This document shows, piece after piece, positions 12,044-21,050 of a stretch of 64,000 nucleotides of DNA. The position numbers and the translations under genes are program-made. The notes under the pieces were generated by a model. That model saw only the letters and a list, made by a program, of their open reading frames with translations. It was not told the origin of the DNA and did not search any database. Source of the stretch: JAHEDH01 sp963745865 (GTDB lineage: Bacteria; Actinomycetota; Acidimicrobiia; Spongiisociales; ZC4RG35). The stretch spans positions 604,966 through 668,965 of the forward strand of contig CAVUYZ010000004.1 in NCBI GenBank assembly GCA_963745865.1. Reading direction: 5' to 3'. Numbering within the stretch: the stretch's first letter is position 1; every line of letters starts with the position of its first letter.

Positions 12044-13542
12044 GGGGCCGACCCAAGCATTGCCAGGCCGATGTCGGTGACCGGGGCATCGGGGGAGAAC
12101 TCGGCAGCGACCTGCCCGTGATACATCACCAGGATCCGGTCTGCAAGGGCCGTCACCTCGTCCAGCTCCGACGAGACGACGAGGACCGCGGTGCCGGCGT
12201 CTCGCTTCGCCACGATCTGAGAGTGGATGTACTCGATCGAACCGACGTCGATGCCTCTCGTTGGTTGGGCGGCGATGAGGAGCGTGACATCTCGATCGAA
12301 CTCGCGCGCCACGATCACCTTCTGCTGGTTCCCGCCCGACAGCGCAGACACGAGTACCCCGACCCCGGGCGTGCGAACGTCGTATTGCTCGACGAGTCGC
12401 GTCGCCGTTTCGTTGGCCGCCTTCCAATCCATCGAGATACCGGGCGAGAACTCCTCCTCGTAATAGGAGTCGAGGATCATGTTCTCGGTGACGGTGAAAC
12501 CGAGCACGAGGCCGCTGTGTTGACGATCCTCGGGAATGTGGGAGACGCCGTGCTTGTGCATCTGGCGCGGTGTGAAGTCGGTGACGTCTTCGGTTTCGAG
12601 AGAGATCGACCCACCGTGGACCGAGCGCATCCCGGTGATGGCCTCGATCAACTCGGTCTGGCCGTTGCCCTGTACGCCGGCGATCCCGACGATCTCGCCG
12701 ACCTTGACTTCGAAGCTGACGCCGTCGACGGCGCGTTGGTTGCGATCGTTGATCACCACCAGGTTCTCGACCTTCAGGATCGTCTCTCCAGGATGCGATG
12801 TCGCTTTCGGTACCACGAGATCGACGGGACGACCGACCATGAGTTCGGCGATCTCCTGCTCCGTGATCTCGTCCGGCTTCGCCTCGCCCACCTTACGTCC
12901 CGCACGCATCACCGCGATACGGTCGGCGATCTGGAGTGCTTCGCGGAGTTTGTGGGTGATGAAGATGATGCCCTTGCCGTCCGCCTGGAGACTGCGGACG
13001 ATCTCGAAGAACTCCTCGACCTCCTGTGGCGTGAGCACGGCGGTCGGTTCGTCGAACACGACGTACTTGGCTTTACGGTTGAGGACTTTCACGATCTCGA
13101 CCCGCTGCTGCACGCCGATGGGGAGGTCTTCGATGATCGCGTCGGGATCGACTTCGAGGCCGTACCGATCCGAGATGTCGGTGACCTGTTTGCGCGCAGT
13201 GGCTCCGTCGATGAAACCGAAGGAATTCGACGGCTCCTGTCCGAGAACGACATTCTCGGACACGCTGAACACCGGAACGAGCATGAAGTGTTGATGCACC
13301 ATGCCGATCCCGGCAGCGATCGCATCGCGGGAGGAGTCGAGCTCGAGGTTGGCCCCATCAACGGTGATCGACCCTTCGTCTGGCCGGTACAACCCGTAGA
13401 GGACATTCATGAGCGTGGTTTTGCCGGCACCGTTCTCGCCCACGAGTGCGAGCACTTCGCCGGGTTCCACCGTGAGGGAGACGTCGTCGTTGGCGAGCAC
13501 ACCGGGAAACCTCTTCGTGATTCCGTGTAACTCGAGCGCCAT
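12040..13542 (-). CDS. ABC transporter ATP-binding protein with two ATPase domains (NupO/YufO-like)
   Basis: The 500-aa protein carries two fused nucleotide-binding domains. The first is canonical: Walker A GENGAGKTT, Q-loop MVHQHF, Walker B VVFDEPTAVL and His-switch ITHK. The second is degenerate: GVQGNGQTE replaces Walker A, the signature is LSGGNQQK, and AAQPTRGID replaces Walker B. This asymmetry is normal for sugar and nucleoside importers of this class. The start is ATG 13542 (MALELHGITKRF). It energises the two permeases encoded downstream and receives substrate from the lipoprotein encoded upstream. Confidence 0.94.
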   Translation of the reverse strand: MALELHGITKRFPGVLANDDVSLTVEPGEVLALVGENGAGKTTLMNVLYGLYRPDEGSITVDGANLELDSSRDAIAAGIGMVHQHFMLVPVFSVSENVVLGQEPSNSFGFIDGATARKQVTDISDRYGLEVDPDAIIEDLPIGVQQRVEIVKVLNRKAKYVVFDEPTAVLTPQEVEEFFEIVRSLQADGKGIIFITHKLREALQIADRIAVMRAGRKVGEAKPDEITEQEIAELMVGRPVDLVVPKATSHPGETILKVENLVVINDRNQRAVDGVSFEVKVGEIVGIAGVQGNGQTELIEAITGMRSVHGGSISLETEDVTDFTPRQMHKHGVSHIPEDRQHSGLVLGFTVTENMILDSYYEEEFSPGISMDWKAANETATRLVEQYDVRTPGVGVLVSALSGGNQQKVIVAREFDRDVTLLIAAQPTRGIDVGSIEYIHSQIVAKRDAGTAVLVVSSELDEVTALADRILVMYHGQVAAEFSPDAPVTDIGLAMLGSAP

Positions 13543-13590
13543 CGCGATCCTCGTGTCGTTCCTGCCAGGTGGGAGACTACCTCGAAACGC

Positions 13591-13622
13591 ACGAAGCCCC
13601 CGGCTCGAGCCGGGGGCTTCGT
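13591..13622. terminator. 14-bp hairpin between the binding-protein and ATPase genes
   Basis: The arms at 13591-13604 and 13609-13622 are perfectly complementary around a TCGA loop. On the minus strand the hairpin follows the lipoprotein stop by about 20 bases, with a short T-run after it. It probably terminates part of the transcripts or protects the 3' end, so that the binding protein is made in excess over the permeases. That arrangement is common for ABC importers and is inferred here. Confidence 0.8.
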
Positions 13623-13641
13623 GTATCACTATCTATTGTTG

Positions 13642-14811
13642 TCAGCCGACTTCGACGACAGCTGCCTCGATGTCGCCCGAGGCGATCTGCTCGAGGATGG
13701 ACTTCACCTCGGCATCGAGATCGCTCGAGACCCGATCAGCCGCGCTGTGGTAGGGGGCCAGGCCAACGGCTCCGTTGGCCAACGTGCCCAGTTCGCCACC
13801 CGGCGTCCACGTGCCCTCGGCATGGTCCTGGATGGAGCGGGTCACCTGCACGGCGATGCCCTTCTCGATCGTCGTGAGCCACAGGTCCTGATATTCCTCA
13901 GGAGCAGCGAAGAAAGCGTCCTGGTCGACGCCGATCAGGAGTGCGTCGATGCCGCGGTCCTGGATCGCGGTGCCGCACGGCAGGTTGATCGCGCCACCGA
14001 CCGGGAGCATGATGTCGGCTCCCTCGTCGAGAATGCTCTCACATGTCGAGCGCACCTGCGGGTCGGCAGGGTCGAAGGTACCCGTGAAGGTCCCGTCCTG
14101 GTTTTCGGTGCTCCAACCGATCACGCGAACCGAGGCGTCATTGGTCTCGTTGTAGTACTCGACGCCGCGCGTCAGGCCGTCCATGAAGATGGAGACGGTC
14201 GGGATGTTCAGGCCACCGTACGTGCCGATGATCCCGGTCTCGGTCACGCCGGCCGCGAGGTATCCGGCGGCGAAGGCGGCCTCGTCGGTCTGGAACACGA
14301 GCTCACGAACGTTGGCGATGTCGGGGTCGTACGAGTAGTCGACGATCGTGAAGTTGACGTCGGGGTTGGCCTCGGCGTTCGCCGCGGTCGCATCGCCCAA
14401 CTGGAACCCAACGGTGACGATGTGCTCGGAGCCCTGTGCCAGGCATTGGTCGATGTTCGGCTGGTAGTCGGATGCTTCGTCGGACTCGAGCAGGATCGGA
14501 TCCGCAGCTGCGAATCCCTGATCCACCGCATCGAGCACGCCCTGCCATGCAGCGGCGTTGAAGCTACGGTCGTCGACGCCTGCCAGGTCGGTGACGAGGC
14601 ACACGGGGATGGCGGCCGCCATCTCTCCGCCCTCGGTGGTGGTGGTTTCCATCGGCGCTTCGGTGGTGGTGGTTTCCATCGGCGCTTCGGTGGTGGTCGG
14701 CTCAGGAGCCGCCGTTGTGTCTGTGGTGTCTGCGGTGTCGCCGTCTCCGCATGCCGCCAGCACGAGTGCCAGGGCAAGAAGCAGCGCCAAACCGCGCAAA
14801 TTCCTCTTCAC
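13642..14811 (-). CDS. BMP-family lipoprotein, substrate-binding protein of the nucleoside ABC importer
   Basis: This is an extracellular lipoprotein of 389 aa that captures substrate, probably nucleosides, for the ABC importer. It has a lipobox (LVLAACG), then a Thr/Glu/Pro-rich linker with an exact tandem repeat, then the BMP/PnrA periplasmic-binding fold (VTDLAGVDDRSFN, GIIGTYGG, GVDQDAFF). The start is GTG 14811, with GGAGG upstream; an in-frame ATG at 14865 would place extra residues before the signal peptide. It is the first gene of the four-gene operon. Confidence 0.93.
   Translation of the reverse strand: MKRNLRGLALLLALALVLAACGDGDTADTTDTTAAPEPTTTEAPMETTTTEAPMETTTTEGGEMAAAIPVCLVTDLAGVDDRSFNAAAWQGVLDAVDQGFAAADPILLESDEASDYQPNIDQCLAQGSEHIVTVGFQLGDATAANAEANPDVNFTIVDYSYDPDIANVRELVFQTDEAAFAAGYLAAGVTETGIIGTYGGLNIPTVSIFMDGLTRGVEYYNETNDASVRVIGWSTENQDGTFTGTFDPADPQVRSTCESILDEGADIMLPVGGAINLPCGTAIQDRGIDALLIGVDQDAFFAAPEEYQDLWLTTIEKGIAVQVTRSIQDHAEGTWTPGGELGTLANGAVGLAPYHSAADRVSSDLDAEVKSILEQIASGDIEAAVVEVG
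14634..14687. repeat. Two exact 27-bp tandem repeats in the lipoprotein linker
   Basis: Two identical 27-bp units (14634-14660 and 14661-14687) encode a repeated METTTTEAP linker segment, and a third unit begins at 14688. In-frame tandem repeats here lengthen the flexible spacer between the lipid anchor and the binding domain. Copy number is likely to vary between strains. Confidence 0.85.
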
Positions 14812-14957
14812 GAGTGATTTCCTCCATCTAGGGGTGATAGCGGTAGCACAGGCAAAGCTACGCACCGCAGCCTCTCATAGTAGGTGAATCCAGGGGCTCG
14901 GCACAGAGGGCGAAAGTCCAATTTCGCGACCAAACTGCCCGATGACGCCCCGTCGAC

Positions 14958-15929
14958 TCAGCCTCCGGCCGTTGTCTCGGTGGGGTCGACGAGGGAGGTG
15001 GGCGGCGACGTGATCTCGGCCTGGGGGTATCCGAGGAGCTCGATCTGTTTGATGGCAAGTTCGCTGAAGACCTGGCCATCGACCGGCTCGGGTAGATATG
15101 CAGAGTCGATCGTGATCGTCACGCTGAGCGTCCCGAGGCTCGAGAACAGGAGTGGCTGGGCGCCCCCCTCGTTCTTGAGCTCGAAGCTGATGTCGGCGTC
15201 GCCGCCGTTGATCCGAATGTCCCTGACGCGATAATTCTGGAAGAGGCCGGAGTCGTCCTGGTCGAGATTCCGCCACACGACGCCGGTGATGACGCTGCGC
15301 TCCTCGAGAATGAGGTCGATGGAGACCTGCTGACCCTCCTCGAGCCCGTCCCAGTTGATCTGGTATTCGCCTTCACCATCGTCGGCGACGTTCTCGCACC
15401 CGAGCCCGGCGAGGCCCGTGACCGAGCAATCGACGGTGAGGATGTCGAGCTCGCGGGACTCGGGGGGCGGTGCGGTGGTCGACACAGTGGTTTCGGTGAC
15501 GAGTGTGTCGCCGGGCGCGTTCTCGTCGTCTCCGAAGATGTTGAAGATCAACGAAATGATCACGACAACGGCAAGCAGCGCTGCGATCGCCATCGCCGCG
15601 CGGACGCCGGCGGTGGCCTGAACCGCCGGCCGGGGAGCGACGGGAAGTGGCCCCTGTGACAACCGGGCGCCGCACTCTTCGCAGTGGCGGTTGCTGGCTG
15701 GGTTGGGCGAGCCGCATGAGGGGCATTGGACCTCGTTGCGCGGAAACCGCACCGGTGGTGGCTGTTGTCCCGCTGGTGGCTCTGCGGTCAATGAAAACTC
15801 TTCGAACTCGGCGGCCTCGTCGTCCTCGACCCCGGCGTCGGTCGGATCGATCCAGGATCCACATTCGGGGCAGAACTGGTGGTCGTCACCAACCACTGCG
15901 CCGCAGTTGTCGCACACGTGTCGTGCCAA
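14958..15929 (-). CDS. Double zinc-ribbon, single-pass membrane protein
   Basis: The function is unknown. The 323-aa protein starts with two zinc ribbons, CDNCG...CPECGSW (residues about 5-25) and CPSCGSPNP...CEECGARL (about 67-90). A transmembrane helix follows at about residues 110-135 (MAIAALLAVVVIISLIFNIF), then a Thr-rich linker and an extracellular beta-rich domain of about 170 aa. The start is TTG 15929, chosen from the GAGGAGG just upstream. The layout suggests cytoplasmic zinc sensing or scaffolding joined to an outside domain. The gene is divergent from radA and separated from the transporter operon by about 150 bp. Confidence 0.75.
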   Translation of the reverse strand: MARHVCDNCGAVVGDDHQFCPECGSWIDPTDAGVEDDEAAEFEEFSLTAEPPAGQQPPPVRFPRNEVQCPSCGSPNPASNRHCEECGARLSQGPLPVAPRPAVQATAGVRAAMAIAALLAVVVIISLIFNIFGDDENAPGDTLVTETTVSTTAPPPESRELDILTVDCSVTGLAGLGCENVADDGEGEYQINWDGLEEGQQVSIDLILEERSVITGVVWRNLDQDDSGLFQNYRVRDIRINGGDADISFELKNEGGAQPLLFSSLGTLSVTITIDSAYLPEPVDGQVFSELAIKQIELLGYPQAEITSPPTSLVDPTETTAGG

Positions 15930-15962
15930 ATCGCCTCCTCGCGTGCTCGTTATTCTGCCACG

Positions 15963-16085
15963 GTGATCGTGATGTTCCTTGTCAGGTCGGCTGAACCGTG
16001 GTCGATGTCCAATGTGATCGGCCTGGCGGTCGTCGTTTCGGCGGCCGTCCTCGTCGGAATGGCGTGGCGGCGATTCCGGCGATGA
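15963..16085 (+). CDS. Possible small single-pass membrane protein
   Basis: A short frame of 40 codons from GTG 15963 contains one hydrophobic helix (VIGLAVVVSAAVLVGMAW) followed by a basic tail (RRFRR). It lies between the zinc-ribbon gene and radA. No Shine-Dalgarno sequence is convincing, and I do not recognise a family. It may be non-coding. Confidence 0.25.
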   Translation: MIVMFLVRSAEPWSMSNVIGLAVVVSAAVLVGMAWRRFRR

Positions 16086-16126
16086 TCCAGCCGGATTCTG
16101 TCCTGGTCGGTCGATAGTCTCCGGTC

Positions 16127-17458
16127 GTGGCTTTTCAGTGTGATTCGTGCGGTCATCGCGCCAGCAAGTGGATGGGCTTCTGCCCGCAATGCGGTTCCGG
16201 TGATCCGCTGACCGAGATGGTCGAGACCACCCGCTCGAAGAAGCGCTCGTCGGGCCCGGCCAACCGGCCGATCGGGCTCGATCAGGTCGAGTCGTCCAAC
16301 GTGATCCGTCGTGACACCGGGATGTCCGAGCTCGATCGTGTGCTCGGTGGCGGCCTCGTCGACGGGTCGGTTGCGCTGGTGGGTGGCGAGCCAGGGGTCG
16401 GGAAATCGACGCTGTTGCTGCAGATGGCGGGGTCGCTCGCCGCGGCCGGTCACCGGGTCCTGGTCGCAACGGCCGAGGAGAGCGCCCAACAGGTGGGGTT
16501 GCGTGCCCAACGTCTGGGGATCGACGCCTCCGAAGTGCTGATCCTCGCCGAAGACGACGTCGATCGGGTGATCGATACGGCGCAGCAGGCAAAGCCGGCC
16601 GTGCTGATCATGGACTCGATCCAGACCGTGGGGGTCGCAGACATCTCGTCTGCACCCGGGTCGGTCACACAGGTTCGAGAAGCGAGCTCTCGTCTGATCC
16701 GCTACGCCAAGGCCAGCGGGACCGCGACGATCGTGGTTGGCCATGTCACCAAGGACGGTGGGCTCGCCGGCCCCAAGATCCTCGAGCACATGGTCGACGT
16801 TGTCCTGTATCTCGAGGGCGACCCCGATCGTGGGTTCCGGGCGCTGCGCAGCTTCAAGAATCGGTTCGGGGCGACCCACGTCGTCGCGCTGTACGACATG
16901 CGATCCGAAGGCATGGTCGAGGTGCTCGATCCCTCAGAAGCCTTCCTGGCCGAATGGCAGTCGAACGTGCCCGGCACCGTCGTGTTCCCCGCGGTCGAGG
17001 GCAGGCGGTCGGTGATGGTCGAAATCCAAGCGCTCGTGTCGAGGAGTTCGACCCCGCAGCCGAGACGGTCGGTGCGGGGTGTCGATGCCCCCCGCGTTCA
17101 TCAGTTGCTGGCGGTCCTCGAACGGCACGCCGGGTTGGCGTTGGGGGACCACGAGGTGTACGTCAACGTCGTCGGAGGCTGGAAGATCACCGAACCGGGC
17201 GCCGACCTGGCCATCGCCCTGGCGATCGCCTCGTCGGCCATCGACAGCCCGCTCGGGTCGATGGCGGCCTGGGGAGAGGTTGGTCTCGCCGGGGAGGTGC
17301 GCCCGGTGCCGTTCGACTCACGCCGTCGTGAGGAGGCTGACCGGCTCGGCATCGACACTGTCATCGCCCCCGCCGACCGACTTCGCATCGACGCCGCACT
17401 CCGGCTGGCGGGCCTCGACGGTCCCCGACGCAGCGGCTCCCGCAGTCGAGACATCTGA
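16127..17458 (+). CDS. radA: DNA repair protein RadA
   Basis: RadA (Sms) is a RecA-like ATPase that drives branch migration during recombination repair. The 443-aa protein has an N-terminal C4 zinc finger (CDSCGH...CPQCG), Walker A GEPGVGKST, the RadA-specific KNRFG motif and a C-terminal Lon-protease-like domain (VNVVGGWKITEPGADLAIALAI). The start is GTG 16127. It sits 23 bp upstream of disA, a common partnership. Confidence 0.97.
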   Translation: MAFQCDSCGHRASKWMGFCPQCGSGDPLTEMVETTRSKKRSSGPANRPIGLDQVESSNVIRRDTGMSELDRVLGGGLVDGSVALVGGEPGVGKSTLLLQMAGSLAAAGHRVLVATAEESAQQVGLRAQRLGIDASEVLILAEDDVDRVIDTAQQAKPAVLIMDSIQTVGVADISSAPGSVTQVREASSRLIRYAKASGTATIVVGHVTKDGGLAGPKILEHMVDVVLYLEGDPDRGFRALRSFKNRFGATHVVALYDMRSEGMVEVLDPSEAFLAEWQSNVPGTVVFPAVEGRRSVMVEIQALVSRSSTPQPRRSVRGVDAPRVHQLLAVLERHAGLALGDHEVYVNVVGGWKITEPGADLAIALAIASSAIDSPLGSMAAWGEVGLAGEVRPVPFDSRRREEADRLGIDTVIAPADRLRIDAALRLAGLDGPRRSGSRSRDI

Positions 17459-17481
17459 TCGACCTGATAGTCTGGCCTACC

Positions 17482-18552
17482 GTGTCCGACGCAGATTTCA
17501 ATCACCTCGCGACCCTCGAGCGCCTTGCACCAGGCACCAGTCTCCGCGCTGGCCTCGAGCGAATAATCCAGATGGGCAAGGGTGCCATCATCGTCATGGG
17601 GGAAGGGGACGGCGTCTCTTCCATCTCCAGCGGAGGCTTCATCTTCTCTCAGCCCGTCCCGTTCACGGCGGCCAAGCTCTCCGAATTGGCCAAGATGGAC
17701 GGCGGAATCATCCTCGACGAAGAGGGTGATCATCTGCTGCGGGCGAACGTCCACTTCACTCCCTCGAACGACATCCACACCGACGAGACCGGCTCGCGGC
17801 ATCGAACTGCCCAGAGGGTCGCGGTCCAGACCGGCTATCCGGTCGTAGCGGTCAGCGAAGGTCGACGGATCGTCACCGTGTACTTCTCGGATCAGAAGAT
17901 CGAGCTGCGGTCCCCGACCGAGATCGCAGCTCGAGTCAATCAGGAACTGCAGACCCTCGATCGGCTGCGCAGACGCCTCGACGAAGCAGAGGTCAACCTC
18001 ACCCAGCTGGAGATGTCGGGGTTGGTGACCTTTCGGGCCGTCGTAACGCTCATCCAGCGCAGCGAGCTCGTGCGCCGGGTCGGGATCTCCATCGAACGTG
18101 AGGTGACCCAGCTCGGTGACGAAGGCCGGCTGGCGTACATCCAGCTCGACGACATGGTTCGGGGCGTCGATCATCTGCGGTACACGACGATGCGAGACTT
18201 CACCCAGACCCGACGCTCCAGGCTGGCGACGAGTGCCCTCGAGCGGCTGGACGCCCTGGAGGAGTCGAAGCTCGATGATCCGCTGGACGTCGGCAAGACG
18301 CTCGGATTCGACGACCTCGATGAACCGGTGACTCCCCGTGGATACCGGCTCCTGTCGAAGGTCGCCCGTCTTCCCGATCCGGTTCGCGAGGAACTGATCA
18401 AACACTTCAAGTCGCTTCCCAAGATGATGGACGCCACCGTCGATCAGCTCGAAGCTGTCGAGGGCATCGGAAGCACTCGAGCCGAATACCTGATCCACTA
18501 CTTCGACCGACTCCGCTCCGCTTCGGAGAATTGGGCCCCGTCACCGCTGTGA
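17482..18552 (+). CDS. disA: Diadenylate cyclase DisA (c-di-AMP synthase, DNA scanning)
   Basis: DisA forms an octamer that makes c-di-AMP and pauses at branched DNA. The 356-aa protein has the DAC domain first (residues about 20-150), a helical spine and a C-terminal HhH DNA-binding domain (VDQLEAVEGIGSTRAEYL). The RHR motif is intact (GSRHRTA). The usual DGA motif reads DGG (KMDGGIILD), a conservative change next to the catalytic Asp, which is retained. The start is GTG 17482. RadA, encoded just upstream, is known in Bacillus to interact with DisA. Confidence 0.95.
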   Translation: MSDADFNHLATLERLAPGTSLRAGLERIIQMGKGAIIVMGEGDGVSSISSGGFIFSQPVPFTAAKLSELAKMDGGIILDEEGDHLLRANVHFTPSNDIHTDETGSRHRTAQRVAVQTGYPVVAVSEGRRIVTVYFSDQKIELRSPTEIAARVNQELQTLDRLRRRLDEAEVNLTQLEMSGLVTFRAVVTLIQRSELVRRVGISIEREVTQLGDEGRLAYIQLDDMVRGVDHLRYTTMRDFTQTRRSRLATSALERLDALEESKLDDPLDVGKTLGFDDLDEPVTPRGYRLLSKVARLPDPVREELIKHFKSLPKMMDATVDQLEAVEGIGSTRAEYLIHYFDRLRSASENWAPSPL

Positions 18553-18569
18553 CGCCCGTTCGGGGTCAC

Positions 18570-18600
18570 TTGGGGAGCTACCCCCGGTGCCCTGTATGCT
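18570..18600 (+). promoter_or_regulatory. Candidate carD promoter, near-leaderless
   Basis: TTGGGG at 18570-18575 and TATGCT at 18595-18600 are 19 bp apart. This would start transcription at about 18607, only a few bases before the carD ATG at 18610. Leaderless or near-leaderless starts are common in actinobacteria. The spacing is slightly long. Confidence 0.35.
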
Positions 18601-18609
18601 CGTACCCGA

Positions 18610-19125
18610 ATGGCTAAAGCAAAGACATCGAAGTACGGCGTAGGTGACAAGGTCGTCCATCCCCAGCACGGGGCGGCGACGATCGCAAAGAAGATCAAGC
18701 AGACGTTCGGGGACGAGAAGCGCGACTATTTCGTGCTCGACATCGCCACCGAGCAACTGACCGTGATGGTCCCGATCGACAGCATCGAAGAGGTCATCCG
18801 TCCTGTCATCTCCAAGAACAAAGCTCGCGAGGTCCTTGCAGTCCTCAAGCAGGAGCCCCAGGAAGCCGGATCCAACTGGTCCCGGTGGTACAAGGTCCTC
18901 AACGAGAAGATGACATCTGGCGACATCTTCCAGGTGGCCGAAGTCGTGCGGGACCTCAACTACGCCCAGCAGACGAAGGGCATTTCTCCGGCGTTGAAGC
19001 GGATGCTGTCGAAGGCGCGCACCACGCTGACCTCCGAGTTGCAGTTCGCGCTCGACGTCGACGAGGAAGGCGCCATCAAGAAGCTCGACAGGGCGCTGCC
19101 GACGTTCGATCCACCCGACGAATGA
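18610..19125 (+). CDS. carD: CarD-family transcription regulator
   Basis: CarD binds the RNA polymerase beta subunit and stabilises open promoter complexes, notably at rRNA promoters. The 171-aa protein starts with the Tudor-like RNAP-interaction domain (YGVGDKVVHPQHGAATI) and continues with the helical DNA-contacting domain, including the conserved NWSRWYK with its wedge Trp. The frame is intact. Its stop overlaps the ispF start (ATGA at 19122-19125). Confidence 0.95.
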   Translation: MAKAKTSKYGVGDKVVHPQHGAATIAKKIKQTFGDEKRDYFVLDIATEQLTVMVPIDSIEEVIRPVISKNKAREVLAVLKQEPQEAGSNWSRWYKVLNEKMTSGDIFQVAEVVRDLNYAQQTKGISPALKRMLSKARTTLTSELQFALDVDEEGAIKKLDRALPTFDPPDE

Positions 19126-19607
19126 GCGATCTCCGGGTCGGATGGGGTTTCGACGCCCATCGATTCGGGGGCTCACCGCCACTCGTCCTCGGAGGAGTCG
19201 TCGCCAGCGATGCTGTCGGCGTCGAAGCGACGTCTGATGGCGACGTCGTAGCCCATGCGATCATCGACGCGATTCTCGGCGGGGCCGCTATCGGGGATCT
19301 CGGATCCTTCTTTCCGTCATCGGACCCGCAATGGCATGGCGCGGACAGCTTTCAACTCCTCGACATCGCCCTTCGTGAATCGCAAGCGGTTGGTTGGACC
19401 GTGGACTTCGTCGACGTCACGGTGATCTCCGAGACGGTCCGGGTCGCTCCGATCCGCGATGAGATGCGCTCGAGACTGTCCAGCGCGCTGGGTGTCGGCC
19501 CGGATGCGATCAGCCTCAAGGCCACGACGACGGATCGACTCGGCTTCATCGGTGCGGGCGAAGGGCTGGCAGCCGTCGCCTCCGTCACACTCGTCAGGTC
19601 TCCCTAA
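19122..19607 (+). CDS. ispF: 2-C-methyl-D-erythritol 2,4-cyclodiphosphate synthase
   Basis: IspF catalyses the fifth step of the MEP isoprenoid pathway. The 161-aa protein shows the zinc-binding GFDAHRF near the start, SDGDVVAHAIIDAILG and the C-terminal KATTTDRLGFIGAGEG. The start is ATG 19122, overlapping the carD stop. IspD, which usually sits between carD and ispF or is fused to ispF, is absent here. The nearby polyprenyl synthase uses the product of this pathway. Confidence 0.95.
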   Translation: MSDLRVGWGFDAHRFGGSPPLVLGGVVASDAVGVEATSDGDVVAHAIIDAILGGAAIGDLGSFFPSSDPQWHGADSFQLLDIALRESQAVGWTVDFVDVTVISETVRVAPIRDEMRSRLSSALGVGPDAISLKATTTDRLGFIGAGEGLAAVASVTLVRSP

Positions 19608-19619
19608 CATCGCACACCG

Positions 19620-21050
19620 ATGACATCGACCCTCCACTTGACCAATACCCTCTCCCGCGCCAGCGAGCCCCTCGAGCCGATCGTGGACGGCAAGATCGGC
19701 ATGTATGTCTGCGGTCCGACCGTGCAGTCCGCCCCACACGTCGGTCATGGGCGCTCTGCAGTCGCATTCGACGCCATCCGGCGCTACCTCGGGTTCCGCG
19801 GATACGACGTCACCTATGTCAGGAACATCACCGACGTCGAGGACAAGATCATCGCCGCCGCCGAGGAGACGGGCGAAACAACCGACGAGCTCGCCGCCCG
19901 GGTGGCAGGCTCGTTCTCGACTGCTTATGCATCTCTGGCTGTTCTCGAGCCGGACGTCGAGCCGAAGGCCACCGAACACATCGCCGAGATGCTCGAGCTG
20001 ATCCAGCGGCTCATCGACCGCGGGCTCGCCTATGCGGTGGATGGCGGTGACGTGTACTTCTCGGTGCGGATGCTCGAGCAGTACGGCAAGCTCTCGGGTC
20101 GCAACGTCGACGACCTGCGCTCGGGAGCGCGTGTCGAAGTCTCCGAAGCCAAGAACGACCCGCTCGACTTCGCCCTGTGGAAGTCGGCCAAACCGGGTGA
20201 GCCGTCATGGGATGCCCCGTGGGGAGCAGGCCGGCCCGGCTGGCACATCGAATGCTCGGCCATGGCTGCGAAGTACCTCGGTGAGTCGTTCGACATCCAC
20301 GGCGGCGGCAGCGACCTGATCTTCCCCCATCACGAGAACGAGATCGCGCAGTCGGAGGGAGCCAGCGGAGAGGTCTTCGCCAAGTACTGGCTGCACAACG
20401 GCATGGTCAACCTGGGTGGCGAGAAGATGGCCAAGTCGACCGGCCACGTGATCGGACTCGAAGAAGCCATTGCGAGGTTTGGCGGGCCCGCCGTTCGGCT
20501 GTTCTACCTCCGGGCTCACTACCGATCGCCGCTGGAGTTCTCCGAAGATCTGCTCGATGAGGCCGTCACCTCGCTGCGCAGGATCTCATCGCTCGTCGAG
20601 CGGGCAGGGGACACCGGAGACGCGGTTGCGGACCCTGTCGTCATGGAGCGGTTCATCGTGAAGATGGACGACGATTTCAACACGCCGGAGGCGCTCGGAG
20701 TGGTCTTCGAGACAGTCCGCGAGGCGAATCGTGAACTGGACTCGGGAGAGGACGCGTCGTCCCATGTGGCCGCACTCGTGAGCATGCTGAACGTGCTCGG
20801 CTTGGACGTGGCCGCGGCCGACAACGAAGATCTCTCCGACCTCGCCGATGGGGTCGCGTCGGTGGCCGACGATCTCGGGGTCACCGTCTCAGACGACCCA
20901 GCCGCGACGGTCGATCGGCTCGTGGAGCGACGGTCGCAGGCGAGAGGCGATCACGACTTCGCCCTATCGGATGAGATCAGGGATCGGCTGGCCAATCTCG
21001 GGATCGTGATCGAGGACGGGGCGGATGGCTCGCAGTGGCATAGGCGGTGA
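19620..21050 (+). CDS. cysS: Cysteinyl-tRNA synthetase
   Basis: CysS is a class I synthetase of 476 aa. It has the HIGH-like motif HVGH in APHVGHGRSAVAFD, a zinc-site Cys in MYVCGPT, GWHIECSAMA, the HHENEIAQSE segment and the KMSKS loop as KMAKS (GGEKMAKSTGHV). The C-terminus is the helical anticodon-binding domain. It is more likely cysS than the mycothiol ligase mshC because of the length and motif pattern. It overlaps rlmB by 26 bp. Confidence 0.95.
   Translation: MTSTLHLTNTLSRASEPLEPIVDGKIGMYVCGPTVQSAPHVGHGRSAVAFDAIRRYLGFRGYDVTYVRNITDVEDKIIAAAEETGETTDELAARVAGSFSTAYASLAVLEPDVEPKATEHIAEMLELIQRLIDRGLAYAVDGGDVYFSVRMLEQYGKLSGRNVDDLRSGARVEVSEAKNDPLDFALWKSAKPGEPSWDAPWGAGRPGWHIECSAMAAKYLGESFDIHGGGSDLIFPHHENEIAQSEGASGEVFAKYWLHNGMVNLGGEKMAKSTGHVIGLEEAIARFGGPAVRLFYLRAHYRSPLEFSEDLLDEAVTSLRRISSLVERAGDTGDAVADPVVMERFIVKMDDDFNTPEALGVVFETVREANRELDSGEDASSHVAALVSMLNVLGLDVAAADNEDLSDLADGVASVADDLGVTVSDDPAATVDRLVERRSQARGDHDFALSDEIRDRLANLGIVIEDGADGSQWHRR

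Noticed and set aside
12118..13530. Plus-strand open frame of 470 codons
   Set aside because: It is the antisense shadow of the ABC ATPase gene, which has all its motifs on the minus strand.
14958..16592. Long upstream extension of the zinc-ribbon frame to 16592
   Set aside because: The extension runs opposite the radA gene, and a strong ribosome binding site sits right before TTG 15929.
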